From Terriglobales bacterium (lineage in GTDB: Bacteria > Acidobacteriota > Terriglobia > Terriglobales > Acidobacteriaceae): DNA of 19,722 nt. The DNA lies in NCBI GenBank assembly GCA_015655365.1, contig JAATFE010000351.1, forward strand, positions 1 through 19,722, in the 5' to 3' direction. A program made the position numbers and the translations under genes. A model generated the notes under the pieces. It did no database searches and was not told the origin of the DNA. It saw only the letters and a program-made list of their open reading frames with translations. The stretch's first letter is position 1, and the number at the start of each line of letters is the position of its first letter. Shown here in pieces: positions 13,575 through 19,722 of the stretch.

Positions 13575-15416
13575 TCAGTAGCGGAGACCGAGCTTCATGG
13601 GAAAGTCTTCCTCGTCGTCTTCGAGGCCGGGCAGGTCGCAGTAATCCTGAATGATCCGGCGATGAATGGCACGGAAGACCAAATGCGATCCGGCGATGGC
13701 CGCTACGGCCAGGACAAAGTGCTGGATGCTTGCTTCAATCCATGGCTCGGAGACGACCGGCAGCCAAAGAACGATGGGGAAAAACGTAAAGTATTTGAGA
13801 ACCGTCAGCGTGAGGTTAGGGTCCTCTCGCGACGGCTCACCGGTGAAGGCGACTGTTTTGACGTTGAGGAAGAATGCGTCGGTAAGCAGCAGGCACAGGC
13901 CGGCGGCGATAAGCAACAGGCTCGCGGTTGCGGGCCACGTGAGGAGTTCCCGCGGAGCGATGACTCGGAACGCGAGATAAGCGCCAAAGGTGACGACGGC
14001 GGTCCAGAGGAGTGCCCAGAGTTTGGCGGCCAGCAATTGAGGCATGGCGGCGTTGCAATGCGGAGGCCTGCCATGAACAATGCGAAAAGCCCAGTTTTCC
14101 TGCCGATTGCCGGGAGAGACAAAGGCCATGCGAAGTCCGGCAACGGTCCAAAAGGCGACAATGGCGATGGCCGCGCGGATGCCGTCGGCTGAGATTCCGA
14201 TGCGGACCTGACCGCGCGCGACCGTCAAGCGAAGGATACTGGCGACGACGACGGAGAGGCCGACTCCGCCATAGAGAACCAAATAGATACGGTAGCGCTG
14301 AACGCGCAGTATGGTCTGGCTGATGAAGTGGAAGGTAGCCCGGCCTACGGGTGGCCGAAGCAGCGTGGCATGGAGCAAATCTTGCAGTGGGCGCGTCACC
14401 CACTTGCGCGTATCGCACGTGCCGGAGCCGACCACCAGTTGGCGCACCCTGCGCAGATAGGCCAGCGGATAGGCCATCATCGCTATCCCAATGACAATGA
14501 GTAACGCCTCGCAGCCGGTTTGGGCGAGTTGAGCATAGATGGGCAAAGCTGAGGGTCCTTCAAGCAAGCGCTGGTAGATGCCGAGGAACCAGAATGGCGG
14601 AAAGCAAAGCACGAACGGGCTCTTGGATTGGAGGAAAACAGGAACCGCGCCGGAGAGAACGGGAAACAGGAACAGGAGCATCAAAAGCACGGTGATCGAG
14701 AGTCCCTGCAAGACAAGCGAGATGCGGCGAAACAACCGCTCGCCCAGAACGGAAAGAAGCGTGCCCTGCATGGCCAGTATGAGGGCCGCGGAGAACAAGC
14801 CGCTGCTCAGGACTGCCAGTACGTGGCCGGCGAGTAGACGCGGGAGGTTGGGCGGATCGAAGGATGCGGGAAGAACCAGAGGCGCGAGCATGTTGGCATC
14901 GAACAAGAAGCCCCCGATAAAGATGCCGATCGCGGCAACGCGCGCCGCAAAGAGCTTTCGGTCCTGAATGGGCAGGGTGGTGAGAATAAACACATCGAGC
15001 AGATCGGGGAAGAACATGTCCCATTCGAAGACCGTGACGATGCCCAGCGCGACGAAAGAATAGAGAACAAAAAAGAAATGATGGTTGACCTGCAACCAAT
15101 AAGGCGGCAAGGCAGCATTCAAGGCACGGCCTGGAGGCCATCCGATGAATGGGTGGTAGACCGGCCACAGATATAACGCCACCATGAATCCGGGAATGCC
15201 GGTGGCCACAGCGATGAGGATCAGGCGCGCCCTGGCGTCGCCGTCCGGCGAGGCAGTCTCGTGGTTGAAGAATCGCTCCAGAAAGTGGCGCACGAGCAGC
15301 GCGAACTGGGAGCGTTTGGGTACCCGCACTGGTCCGAGCGCGGCCTGGGAATTGAGCGAGCGCGCTTCTGGCTCGGACATCATGAACAGGCGCTGGAATT
15401 CTTCACCGATGGCCAA
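13575..15416 (-). CDS. ABC exporter permease, large polytopic membrane protein
   Basis: The 613-residue protein has about 12 or more hydrophobic segments, including LILIAVATGIPGFMVALYLW, FFFVLYSFVALGIVTVF, LVLQGLSITVLLMLLFLFPV and ATASLLLIAAGLCLLLTDAF. It is the membrane partner of the ATPase encoded just upstream, overlapping it by 14 bases. I cannot assign a substrate. The size and many segments suggest an ABC-2-like export permease in which two six-helix halves are fused. The N-terminal 60 residues are cytoplasmic and polar, and the C-terminus is acidic (GLEDDEEDFP). The TTG start at 15416 is chosen for its near-perfect Shine-Dalgarno; the next in-frame ATG is at residue 12. The family call is from topology and operon context, not from a signature motif. 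Confidence 0.82.
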   Translation of the reverse strand: MAIGEEFQRLFMMSEPEARSLNSQAALGPVRVPKRSQFALLVRHFLERFFNHETASPDGDARARLILIAVATGIPGFMVALYLWPVYHPFIGWPPGRALNAALPPYWLQVNHHFFFVLYSFVALGIVTVFEWDMFFPDLLDVFILTTLPIQDRKLFAARVAAIGIFIGGFLFDANMLAPLVLPASFDPPNLPRLLAGHVLAVLSSGLFSAALILAMQGTLLSVLGERLFRRISLVLQGLSITVLLMLLFLFPVLSGAVPVFLQSKSPFVLCFPPFWFLGIYQRLLEGPSALPIYAQLAQTGCEALLIVIGIAMMAYPLAYLRRVRQLVVGSGTCDTRKWVTRPLQDLLHATLLRPPVGRATFHFISQTILRVQRYRIYLVLYGGVGLSVVVASILRLTVARGQVRIGISADGIRAAIAIVAFWTVAGLRMAFVSPGNRQENWAFRIVHGRPPHCNAAMPQLLAAKLWALLWTAVVTFGAYLAFRVIAPRELLTWPATASLLLIAAGLCLLLTDAFFLNVKTVAFTGEPSREDPNLTLTVLKYFTFFPIVLWLPVVSEPWIEASIQHFVLAVAAIAGSHLVFRAIHRRIIQDYCDLPGLEDDEEDFPMKLGLRY

Positions 15417-16176
15417 TTTGCATCACCTCCACCATCTCCTGCGCGACGGTTCGCGTGTCTTGCTGCTCGACCAGTTGTGCAAAGACGCTTTCGAGATTGG
15501 GCAAGCTCATCAACTTCGCAAGATCGGCGGGGCGAGCATCGGCCAGGACCGTGCCTTTGGCGATGACGATCACGCGGTTGCAGACCTGCTCGACGACTTC
15601 AAGCACATGGGAGATGTAGAGGACAGCTTTGCCCTGCGCCGCGAGCAACTCCAAGAGGTCTCTGAACAGACGCATGGTGACCACATCGAGCCCAGAGAGC
15701 GGCTCGTCAAAGATGAGCAGTTTGGGATTGTGCAACAGGGCTGCGGCGATCAGTATGCGTTGGCGCATCCCCTTGGAATAGGTGGAGATGGGCGAATACT
15801 GCCAGGACTCGAGATTCAGGAGCTTGAGCAGACGGGTTGCCTTGGCTTCGATGAGTCCTTCGCCAATCTCGCGAAGGCGGCCAACCAGTTGCAAGTATTC
15901 GAGGCCCGAAAGATAGCTGTAGAGATGCGCTTCTTCAGGGACGTAACCGAAGTCGGCGCGAAAGCCAACCATGTCTTTGGCAATGTCCCGGCCTTCGAAG
16001 AGCACGCGCCCGTCGTTCGGCCGCAACATGCCCGTAACGATTTTCACGGTGGTGGATTTGCCTGCGCCGTTGGGACCCAGAAAGCCCACAATCTCACCGG
16101 GAGCTACCTTGAAGCTCACATCTTCAATGGCGGGAATGCCGCGGAAACTTCGGTACAAATGTTCGAGTTCAAGCAT
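15403..16176 (-). CDS. ABC transporter ATP-binding protein
   Basis: The nucleotide-binding subunit powers the permease encoded next to it. The 257 residues contain Walker A GPNGAGKST (34-42), the Q-loop region FGYVPEEAHLYSYLSG (76-91, with Glu in the usual Gln place, common in ABC-2 drug-exporter-type ATPases), the signature YSKGMRQR (133-140), Walker B LLIFDEP (153-159) and the H-loop ISH. The layout is that of the export-type CcmA/NatA-like group. The start MLELEHLYRSF at 16176 matches where such domains begin and has GGAG 9 bases before it. In-frame ATGs at 16212 and 16260 would add 12 or 28 residues of non-conserved sequence. Transcription probably starts near 16364 from the promoter facing away from the PadR gene. 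Confidence 0.94.
   Translation of the reverse strand: MLELEHLYRSFRGIPAIEDVSFKVAPGEIVGFLGPNGAGKSTTVKIVTGMLRPNDGRVLFEGRDIAKDMVGFRADFGYVPEEAHLYSYLSGLEYLQLVGRLREIGEGLIEAKATRLLKLLNLESWQYSPISTYSKGMRQRILIAAALLHNPKLLIFDEPLSGLDVVTMRLFRDLLELLAAQGKAVLYISHVLEVVEQVCNRVIVIAKGTVLADARPADLAKLMSLPNLESVFAQLVEQQDTRTVAQEMVEVMQIGHR
15421..15430 (-). promoter_or_regulatory. Ribosome binding site for the permease TTG start
   Basis: On the minus strand GGAGGTGATG ends 4 bases before TTG at 15416. GGAGGTGAT is almost the full complement of the 16S rRNA 3' end. It lies inside the last codons of the ATPase gene, which points to coupled translation. Confidence 0.65.
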
Positions 16177-16355
16177 GGGGACGGTCTCCGGGTTGATGTT
16201 CGTGAACCGCATTTTCAAGATCGATTCCTTGCCAAGTGAATGGCAAACTGGAAAAATCATTAGACGCAGAGTCCTGGGGTGGTAATGACCTCTTCTGGGA
16301 GTTCCTCAAAGTAGAGGACTGCGGATTTTGCGCGAGGACAGCAGTTCAAGCGTCG

Positions 16356-16421
16356 TTTACCTATATACCCTATGTAGTACTCGGTATATGGTGTTGTCAA
16401 GTAGATTGCTACATAGGTAAA
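16356..16421. promoter_or_regulatory. Nested inverted repeats, candidate PadR operator
   Basis: Two perfect 9-bp inverted repeats overlap in the same stretch: TTTACCTAT (16356-16364) with ATAGGTAAA (16413-16421), and CCTATGTAG (16369-16377) with CTACATAGG (16409-16417). A third pair is TATACC (16364-16369) with GGTATA (16383-16388). PadR-family repressors commonly bind ATGT/ACAT-type dyads, which the TATGTA/TACATA arms resemble. The arms cover the -10 elements of both divergent promoters, so binding could shut off both. Confidence 0.55.
16371..16400 (-). promoter_or_regulatory. Candidate promoter of the ABC operon
   Basis: On the minus strand a perfect TTGACA (16400-16395) is followed by an 18-base spacer and TACATA (16376-16371). 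The -35 overlaps the -35 of the opposite promoter by 5 bases. The -10 matches only moderately and lies inside an inverted-repeat arm. Confidence 0.45.
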
Positions 16422-16423
16422 AT
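16394..16423 (+). promoter_or_regulatory. Promoter of the padR operon
   Basis: TTGTCA (16394-16399), an 18-base spacer and TAAAAT (16418-16423) match the housekeeping consensus well. The -10 ends 5 bases before ATG 16429, so the mRNA may have no leader. No Shine-Dalgarno is present. Confidence 0.65.
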
Positions 16424-16428
16424 ACGCC

Positions 16429-16746
16429 ATGGCCTCAGAGACGAAACTTTCGCACACCGCGGCGATCATCCTTCAGGCGCTGGATGCTGGATTTGTCTAC
16501 GGCTTCAGCATTATGGAGATGACAGGCCTCCCCAGCGGAACCGTCTACCCGGCGATGCGGCGGCTGGAACGCGATGAGCTGATCCGCTCTCAATGGGAGC
16601 GCCAGTCAATCGCCGACGCGGAGCAGAGGCCTGCGAGAAAGTATTACAAGCTCACTGCGGCAGGAAAGACAACCCTGCAAGTATCGCGCAAACGGTATCC
16701 GCTGCTTGAACGGATGGTTCCCTCAGAGGAGGCGAAATCGGTATGA
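16429..16746 (+). CDS. PadR-family transcriptional regulator
   Basis: This is a small winged-helix repressor of 105 residues. The PadR N-terminal pattern is clear: HTAAIILQALDAGFVYGFSI (first helices), then TGLPSGTVYPAMRRLERDEL (recognition helix) and the wing with ARKYYKLTAAGK. The C-terminal helix that dimerises is short, as in the PadR-s1 subfamily. It is expected to bind the nested inverted repeats just upstream and to regulate itself, the next gene and perhaps the divergent ABC operon. The stop overlaps the next start (ATGA at 16743-16746), so the two proteins are made together. The inducer is unknown. Confidence 0.93.
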   Translation: MASETKLSHTAAIILQALDAGFVYGFSIMEMTGLPSGTVYPAMRRLERDELIRSQWERQSIADAEQRPARKYYKLTAAGKTTLQVSRKRYPLLERMVPSEEAKSV

Positions 16747-18299
16747 CGCCTGCATCTCAGTGGGCTTCTCATCTCTTCCATCTCGTCCTGCTGCGTTGTG
16801 CTTCCCTCCTGGTGCCGGCAAAGCAGCGTGCGGAGTGGCTGCGAGAGTGGGATGCGGAGTTGTGGCATGTGCAGAGGGCCTGTGCCCCATCGCGTGGCAT
16901 CACCTGGGCAGCGGAACGCGAGGTCACGGCCTTCTGCCTGGGAGCTTTTCAAGATGCGTGTTGCCTGGCCCGGCAGATGCGGCCAAGGAACATGCCTCGC
17001 GCGGCACTACGCGGTTCTCCCGTGCAATGCATCCTGTGGCTCGCTGGTCTATTGGCAGCAAGTTCTGTCCTTGCCCTCTTGTTGCCCGGGGTGCGGGCAG
17101 AGCGCAGTCTGTCGCCACAGCATGTCGGTCCGGGTCTGGTGCTGATTCGGTATGCAGACTCCAACGACGGTGCGCCACTTACCATTTCACCAGGACAGTA
17201 TCGAGCGTGGAAGGGACGGAAACAGCAGTATTTCGACGGGTTTGCGTTCTACCGTGTCACAGAAGAGTCTGTTGGGCAGGAGTCTGTGTCGACCGGAGAC
17301 GGCGCTCATGGAAAGGCTGCGTGGAGAGTCGCGCGCGCCAGTTCCAACCTGTTTGCCTTGCTCGGCTTGCCTGTACAGTTTGCGTTGCCGGATCTCAAAG
17401 CCGACGGCAATGTGCTTGGGGTGATCCTGAGCGAAGACGCGTGGAAGAGAGACTTCGGCGCGAATCCGAAAGCCGTTGGCCGCGTGATCCGTGTGGGCCG
17501 ACGCAATGCCAGAATTGTCGGCGTTGCGCCCGAAGATTCCTGGGGGCTGCCCGGGAAGGTCGGTGTGTGGCTGCTCCAACCCGATTCCGAAATCGATTCG
17601 GGCGGGGCAGGATACGTTGTGGCCCATTTAACGTCAGCCGGAAAAGCCGCGATGTGGACTCAATGCGTGCGCATTACCGCGTACGGGCCGGGCGCGTCCG
17701 AGAACGATCTCCTGGGCTTTTCCATCGAAACATGGAGACCGGGAACATGGGGCATCTATCTGTTTGCCATCCTTCTCGCGTTGCTCTCGTTGCCTGCGAT
17801 TACTGCGATGTCGCTCGGAGACTACAGCGTGTGCTCGCATGAGCATTCCTGGTCCCAGAGGCTGTGCCGCTGGAGCTTCTTAAGTGCCAAGATCTCGCTG
17901 CTCCTGCCGATCGTCTATTTTGCATCGCTTGACCTGGCTTATGGGCACTCAACGTTCGACCCGGCTCGTGCAATGTATATCCAGTTGATCTCCTCCTTCT
18001 CGTTCTGCCTGTTTGGTTTCAAGTGGGCGCTTCAGGATCAACGGCAACGGTGCCCGGTGTGCCTCAGGCTGGTGACGAACCCTGCCCACGTGGGCCAACC
18101 GTCCAGAACGTTCCTGGCATGGAACGGGACGGAATTGATGTGTGGCGGCGGTCATACCTTGCTGCATGTTCCTGGACTGCCGACGAGCTGGTTCAGCACC
18201 CAGCGCTGGCTTTATCTCGACCCTTCCTGGGAGTTTCTGTTTGCCGGCTCCGGAACGGGGATGGAGAGTGAAGTGATCTCGGGATTCTCCAGTTCTTGA
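16743..18299 (+). CDS. PadR-coupled membrane protein with MacB-core-like region and zinc-ribbon-like C-terminus
   Basis: This 518-residue protein is not a family I can name with confidence. A cytoplasmic N-terminus (1-92) includes PAKQRAEWLREWDAEL, an element I associate with Acidobacteriota permeases encoded next to PadR regulators. After a transmembrane helix (94-116), an extracytoplasmic region (about 120-330) resembles the periplasmic core of MacB/FtsX-type permeases: SSNLFALLGLPVQFAL, VILSEDAWKRDFGANPKAVG, RRNARIVGVAPED. Three more membrane helices follow (about 337-357, 379-399, 411-430). It ends in a possible zinc site: C437-x2-C440 ... C467-x3-H471 (RCPVCLRLVTN and ELMCGGGHTLLHVP). 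The usual four-helix MacB arrangement and an attached ATPase are not present in this gene. It overlaps padR by 4 bases and has GAGGAGG 10 bases before its ATG. It could be a sensor or a degenerate permease; the evidence does not decide. Confidence 0.78.
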   Translation: MTPASQWASHLFHLVLLRCASLLVPAKQRAEWLREWDAELWHVQRACAPSRGITWAAEREVTAFCLGAFQDACCLARQMRPRNMPRAALRGSPVQCILWLAGLLAASSVLALLLPGVRAERSLSPQHVGPGLVLIRYADSNDGAPLTISPGQYRAWKGRKQQYFDGFAFYRVTEESVGQESVSTGDGAHGKAAWRVARASSNLFALLGLPVQFALPDLKADGNVLGVILSEDAWKRDFGANPKAVGRVIRVGRRNARIVGVAPEDSWGLPGKVGVWLLQPDSEIDSGGAGYVVAHLTSAGKAAMWTQCVRITAYGPGASENDLLGFSIETWRPGTWGIYLFAILLALLSLPAITAMSLGDYSVCSHEHSWSQRLCRWSFLSAKISLLLPIVYFASLDLAYGHSTFDPARAMYIQLISSFSFCLFGFKWALQDQRQRCPVCLRLVTNPAHVGQPSRTFLAWNGTELMCGGGHTLLHVPGLPTSWFSTQRWLYLDPSWEFLFAGSGTGMESEVISGFSSS

Positions 18300-18371
18300 A
18301 CGGCCACACGACCTGCAAGTTGTAACGCACCGGTGTGAGAGAACTGGATACGTCGGTCTGCCGGGTTACTC

Positions 18372-18377
18372 TATATC
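18372..18377 (+). promoter_or_regulatory. Possible -10 element close to the eutB start
   Basis: TATATC ends 7 bases before ATG 18385, with no Shine-Dalgarno in between. TACTCT (18367-18372) is an alternative -10. The -35 region is weak. Confidence 0.3.
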
Positions 18378-18384
18378 CACTCGC

Positions 18385-19722
18385 ATGACTTTTGCGCACA
18401 CCATCGGCAACAGGCTCTATCGTTTTGCGGACTTGCGCGAACTGCTGGCCAAGGCAACACCTTTCCGCAGCGGAGACGCCCTTGCCGGTCTGGCGGCCGG
18501 CTCTGCCGAAGAACGCGTGGCAGCGCAGTTCGCCCTTGCCGACCTTCCGCTTGAGCACTTTTTGTCGGAGCAGGTGGTTCCCTACGAACAAGACGAGGTG
18601 ACGCGGCTGATCGTGGACACGCACGACACCGAAGCCTTTGCGCCCGTGCGTTCGCTCACGGTCGGCGAACTGCGCGATTGGTTGCTTTCCGACGACGCCA
18701 CCGGGGACCGGCTTGCAGCGCTCGCGCCGGGAATCACGCCGGAGATGGCTGCAGCCGTGAGCAAGTTGATGCGGGTGCAAGACCTGATTGCGGCCACAGC
18801 GAAGATGCGCGTGGTAACGCGGTTTCGCACCACCGTGGGGCTGGCCGGAAGGCTGAGCACACGCCTCCAGCCCAACCATCCAACCGACGACCTGGCAGGC
18901 ATTGCCGCGGCCGTGCTCGACGGACTCCTGCTCGGCTCCGGTGACGCCGTGATCGGCATCAATCCCGCAAGCGACAGCGTGGCAACCACCATGCAACTGC
19001 TGCGCTTGATCGACGCCGTGCGCCAGCGATTCCAGATTCCCACGCAGAGTTGCGTGCTGGCTCACGTCACCACGCAAATGGCCGCGCTGGAACAGGGTGC
19101 GCCGGTCGACCTGATCTTTCAGTCCATTGCCGGCACCGAGGCGGCCAACCGCAGCTTTGGCGTCAACCTGTCGCTGCTTGACGAGGCGCAACAGGCCGGG
19201 CAGTCTCTGCGGCGGGGAGCGGCGTGCGCCAATGGCATCGTTGGCGACAACGTGATGTACTTCGAGACCGGCCAGGGCTCGGCGCTTTCGGCCAATGCGC
19301 ATCACGGCGTGGACCAGCAAACGCTGGAGGCGCGTGCGTACGCGGTGGCCCGGCGATACCGGCCCATGCTGGTGAATACGGTGGTGGGCTTCATCGGCCC
19401 CGAGTACCTGTACGACGGCAAGCAGATTGCGCGGGCCGGCTTGGAAGACCACTTCTGCGGCAAGCTGCTGGGGCTGCCCATGGGCTGCGACGTTTGTTAC
19501 ACGAACCACGCCGAAGCCGACCAGGACGATATGGATGCCTTGCTCACCCTGCTGGGCGTAGCGGGAGTCAACTACATCATGGGCGTGCCGGGCGCGGACG
19601 ACGTGATGCTCAATTACCAGAGCACGAGTTTCCATGACGCGCTCTATTTGCGGCGCGTGTTCGGACTTCGGCCGGCTCCGGAGTTTGAGCGGTGGTTAGC
19701 GGGCGATGGTTTTCATCGGCTG
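18385..19722 (+). CDS. eutB: Ethanolamine ammonia-lyase large subunit (right end cut)
   Basis: EutB is the catalytic subunit of the adenosylcobalamin-dependent enzyme that splits ethanolamine into acetaldehyde and ammonia. I translated 446 codons with no stop before the window ends. Substrate and radical-site residues known from the E. coli enzyme are present: Arg160 and Gln162 in STRLQPNHPTDD, Asn193 in DAVIGINPASDS, Glu294 in MYFETGQGSALSANAHHG (E. coli Glu287), and Asp369 in GLPMGCDVCYTNHAEADQDD (E. coli Asp362). The shift of 7 indicates a short insertion between 193 and 294. Given the E. coli length of 453 plus this insertion, only about 14 residues should be missing. The ATG at 18385 fits the family start. 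eutC would be expected next, beyond the edge. No microcompartment genes lie upstream. Confidence 0.96.
   Translation, partial: MTFAHTIGNRLYRFADLRELLAKATPFRSGDALAGLAAGSAEERVAAQFALADLPLEHFLSEQVVPYEQDEVTRLIVDTHDTEAFAPVRSLTVGELRDWLLSDDATGDRLAALAPGITPEMAAAVSKLMRVQDLIAATAKMRVVTRFRTTVGLAGRLSTRLQPNHPTDDLAGIAAAVLDGLLLGSGDAVIGINPASDSVATTMQLLRLIDAVRQRFQIPTQSCVLAHVTTQMAALEQGAPVDLIFQSIAGTEAANRSFGVNLSLLDEAQQAGQSLRRGAACANGIVGDNVMYFETGQGSALSANAHHGVDQQTLEARAYAVARRYRPMLVNTVVGFIGPEYLYDGKQIARAGLEDHFCGKLLGLPMGCDVCYTNHAEADQDDMDALLTLLGVAGVNYIMGVPGADDVMLNYQSTSFHDALYLRRVFGLRPAPEFERWLAGDGFHRL

Noticed and set aside
13526..13593. GCTCGGTCT mirrored by AGACCGAGC, with a 5-bp inner hairpin at the permease stop codon
   Set aside because: A 9-bp dyad with arms this far apart is expected several times by chance in 20 kb, and no T-tract makes it a terminator.
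13524..14192. A plus-strand frame of 222 codons opposite the ABC permease
   Set aside because: It is very polar, without domains, and fully antisense to a membrane protein that is supported by operon overlap and a strong ribosome site.
18193..19635. A 480-codon minus-strand frame at the right end
   Set aside because: It is the complement of eutB, whose plus-strand translation carries the known active-site residues.

Overview
The window (19.7 kb, GC-rich) looks like a chromosomal segment of an Acidobacteriota species. The assignment is an inference from the gene repertoire: an ECF sigma factor paired with a zinc-finger anti-sigma that ends in a TonB-C-like domain, tandem type I signal peptidases behind rnc, a short amylomaltase, and a PadR regulator coupled to a MacB-core-like membrane protein. 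No 16S rRNA or phylogenetic marker is present to prove it.

Layout. (1) 1-434: the 3' end of a tyrosine recombinase gene runs in from the left and stops 6 bases before the 3' end of a minus-strand tRNA-Ala(GGC). This is the geometry of an integrative element inserted at a tRNA, with the element lying to the left of the window. (2) 435-2352: a 0.46 kb gap holding the tRNA promoter and a hairpin, then a two-gene ECF sigma / anti-sigma operon with an ATGA overlap, closed by a strong hairpin terminator. (3) 2407-4288: a monocistronic exported TPR protein of unknown function. (4) 4330-6795: rnc followed by two paralogous signal peptidase I genes. (5) 6913-9489: a large AsmA-like envelope protein, preceded by a perfect 18-bp inverted repeat and followed by a REP-like palindrome. 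(6) 9633-12406: a HAD sugar-phosphatase-like gene and malQ, both with a -10-like hexamer 6 bases before ATG (possible leaderless mRNAs). An in-frame ORF follows the malQ stop, and after it lies a decayed copy of the malQ 3' end. (7) 12437-13219: a two-cluster ferredoxin/nitroreductase fusion. (8) 13575-16176 on the minus strand: an ABC exporter (ATPase plus large permease). It is divergent from a plus-strand PadR / membrane-protein operon (16429-18299). The two promoters appear to share overlapping -35 boxes within nested inverted repeats. (9) 18385 to the end: ethanolamine ammonia-lyase large subunit (eutB), running off the right edge.

How the parts work together: most of the window is envelope biology (signal peptidases, AsmA, anti-sigma, ABC export, PadR-controlled membrane protein) with a few central-metabolism genes (malQ, HAD phosphatase, nitroreductase, eutB). 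The best candidate for something not well described is the PadR-linked membrane protein with a MacB-periplasmic-core-like region and a C-terminal zinc-ribbon-like motif, encoded back to back with an ABC exporter under what looks like a shared operator. I do not see a CRISPR array, an intact insertion sequence or an obvious defence system.
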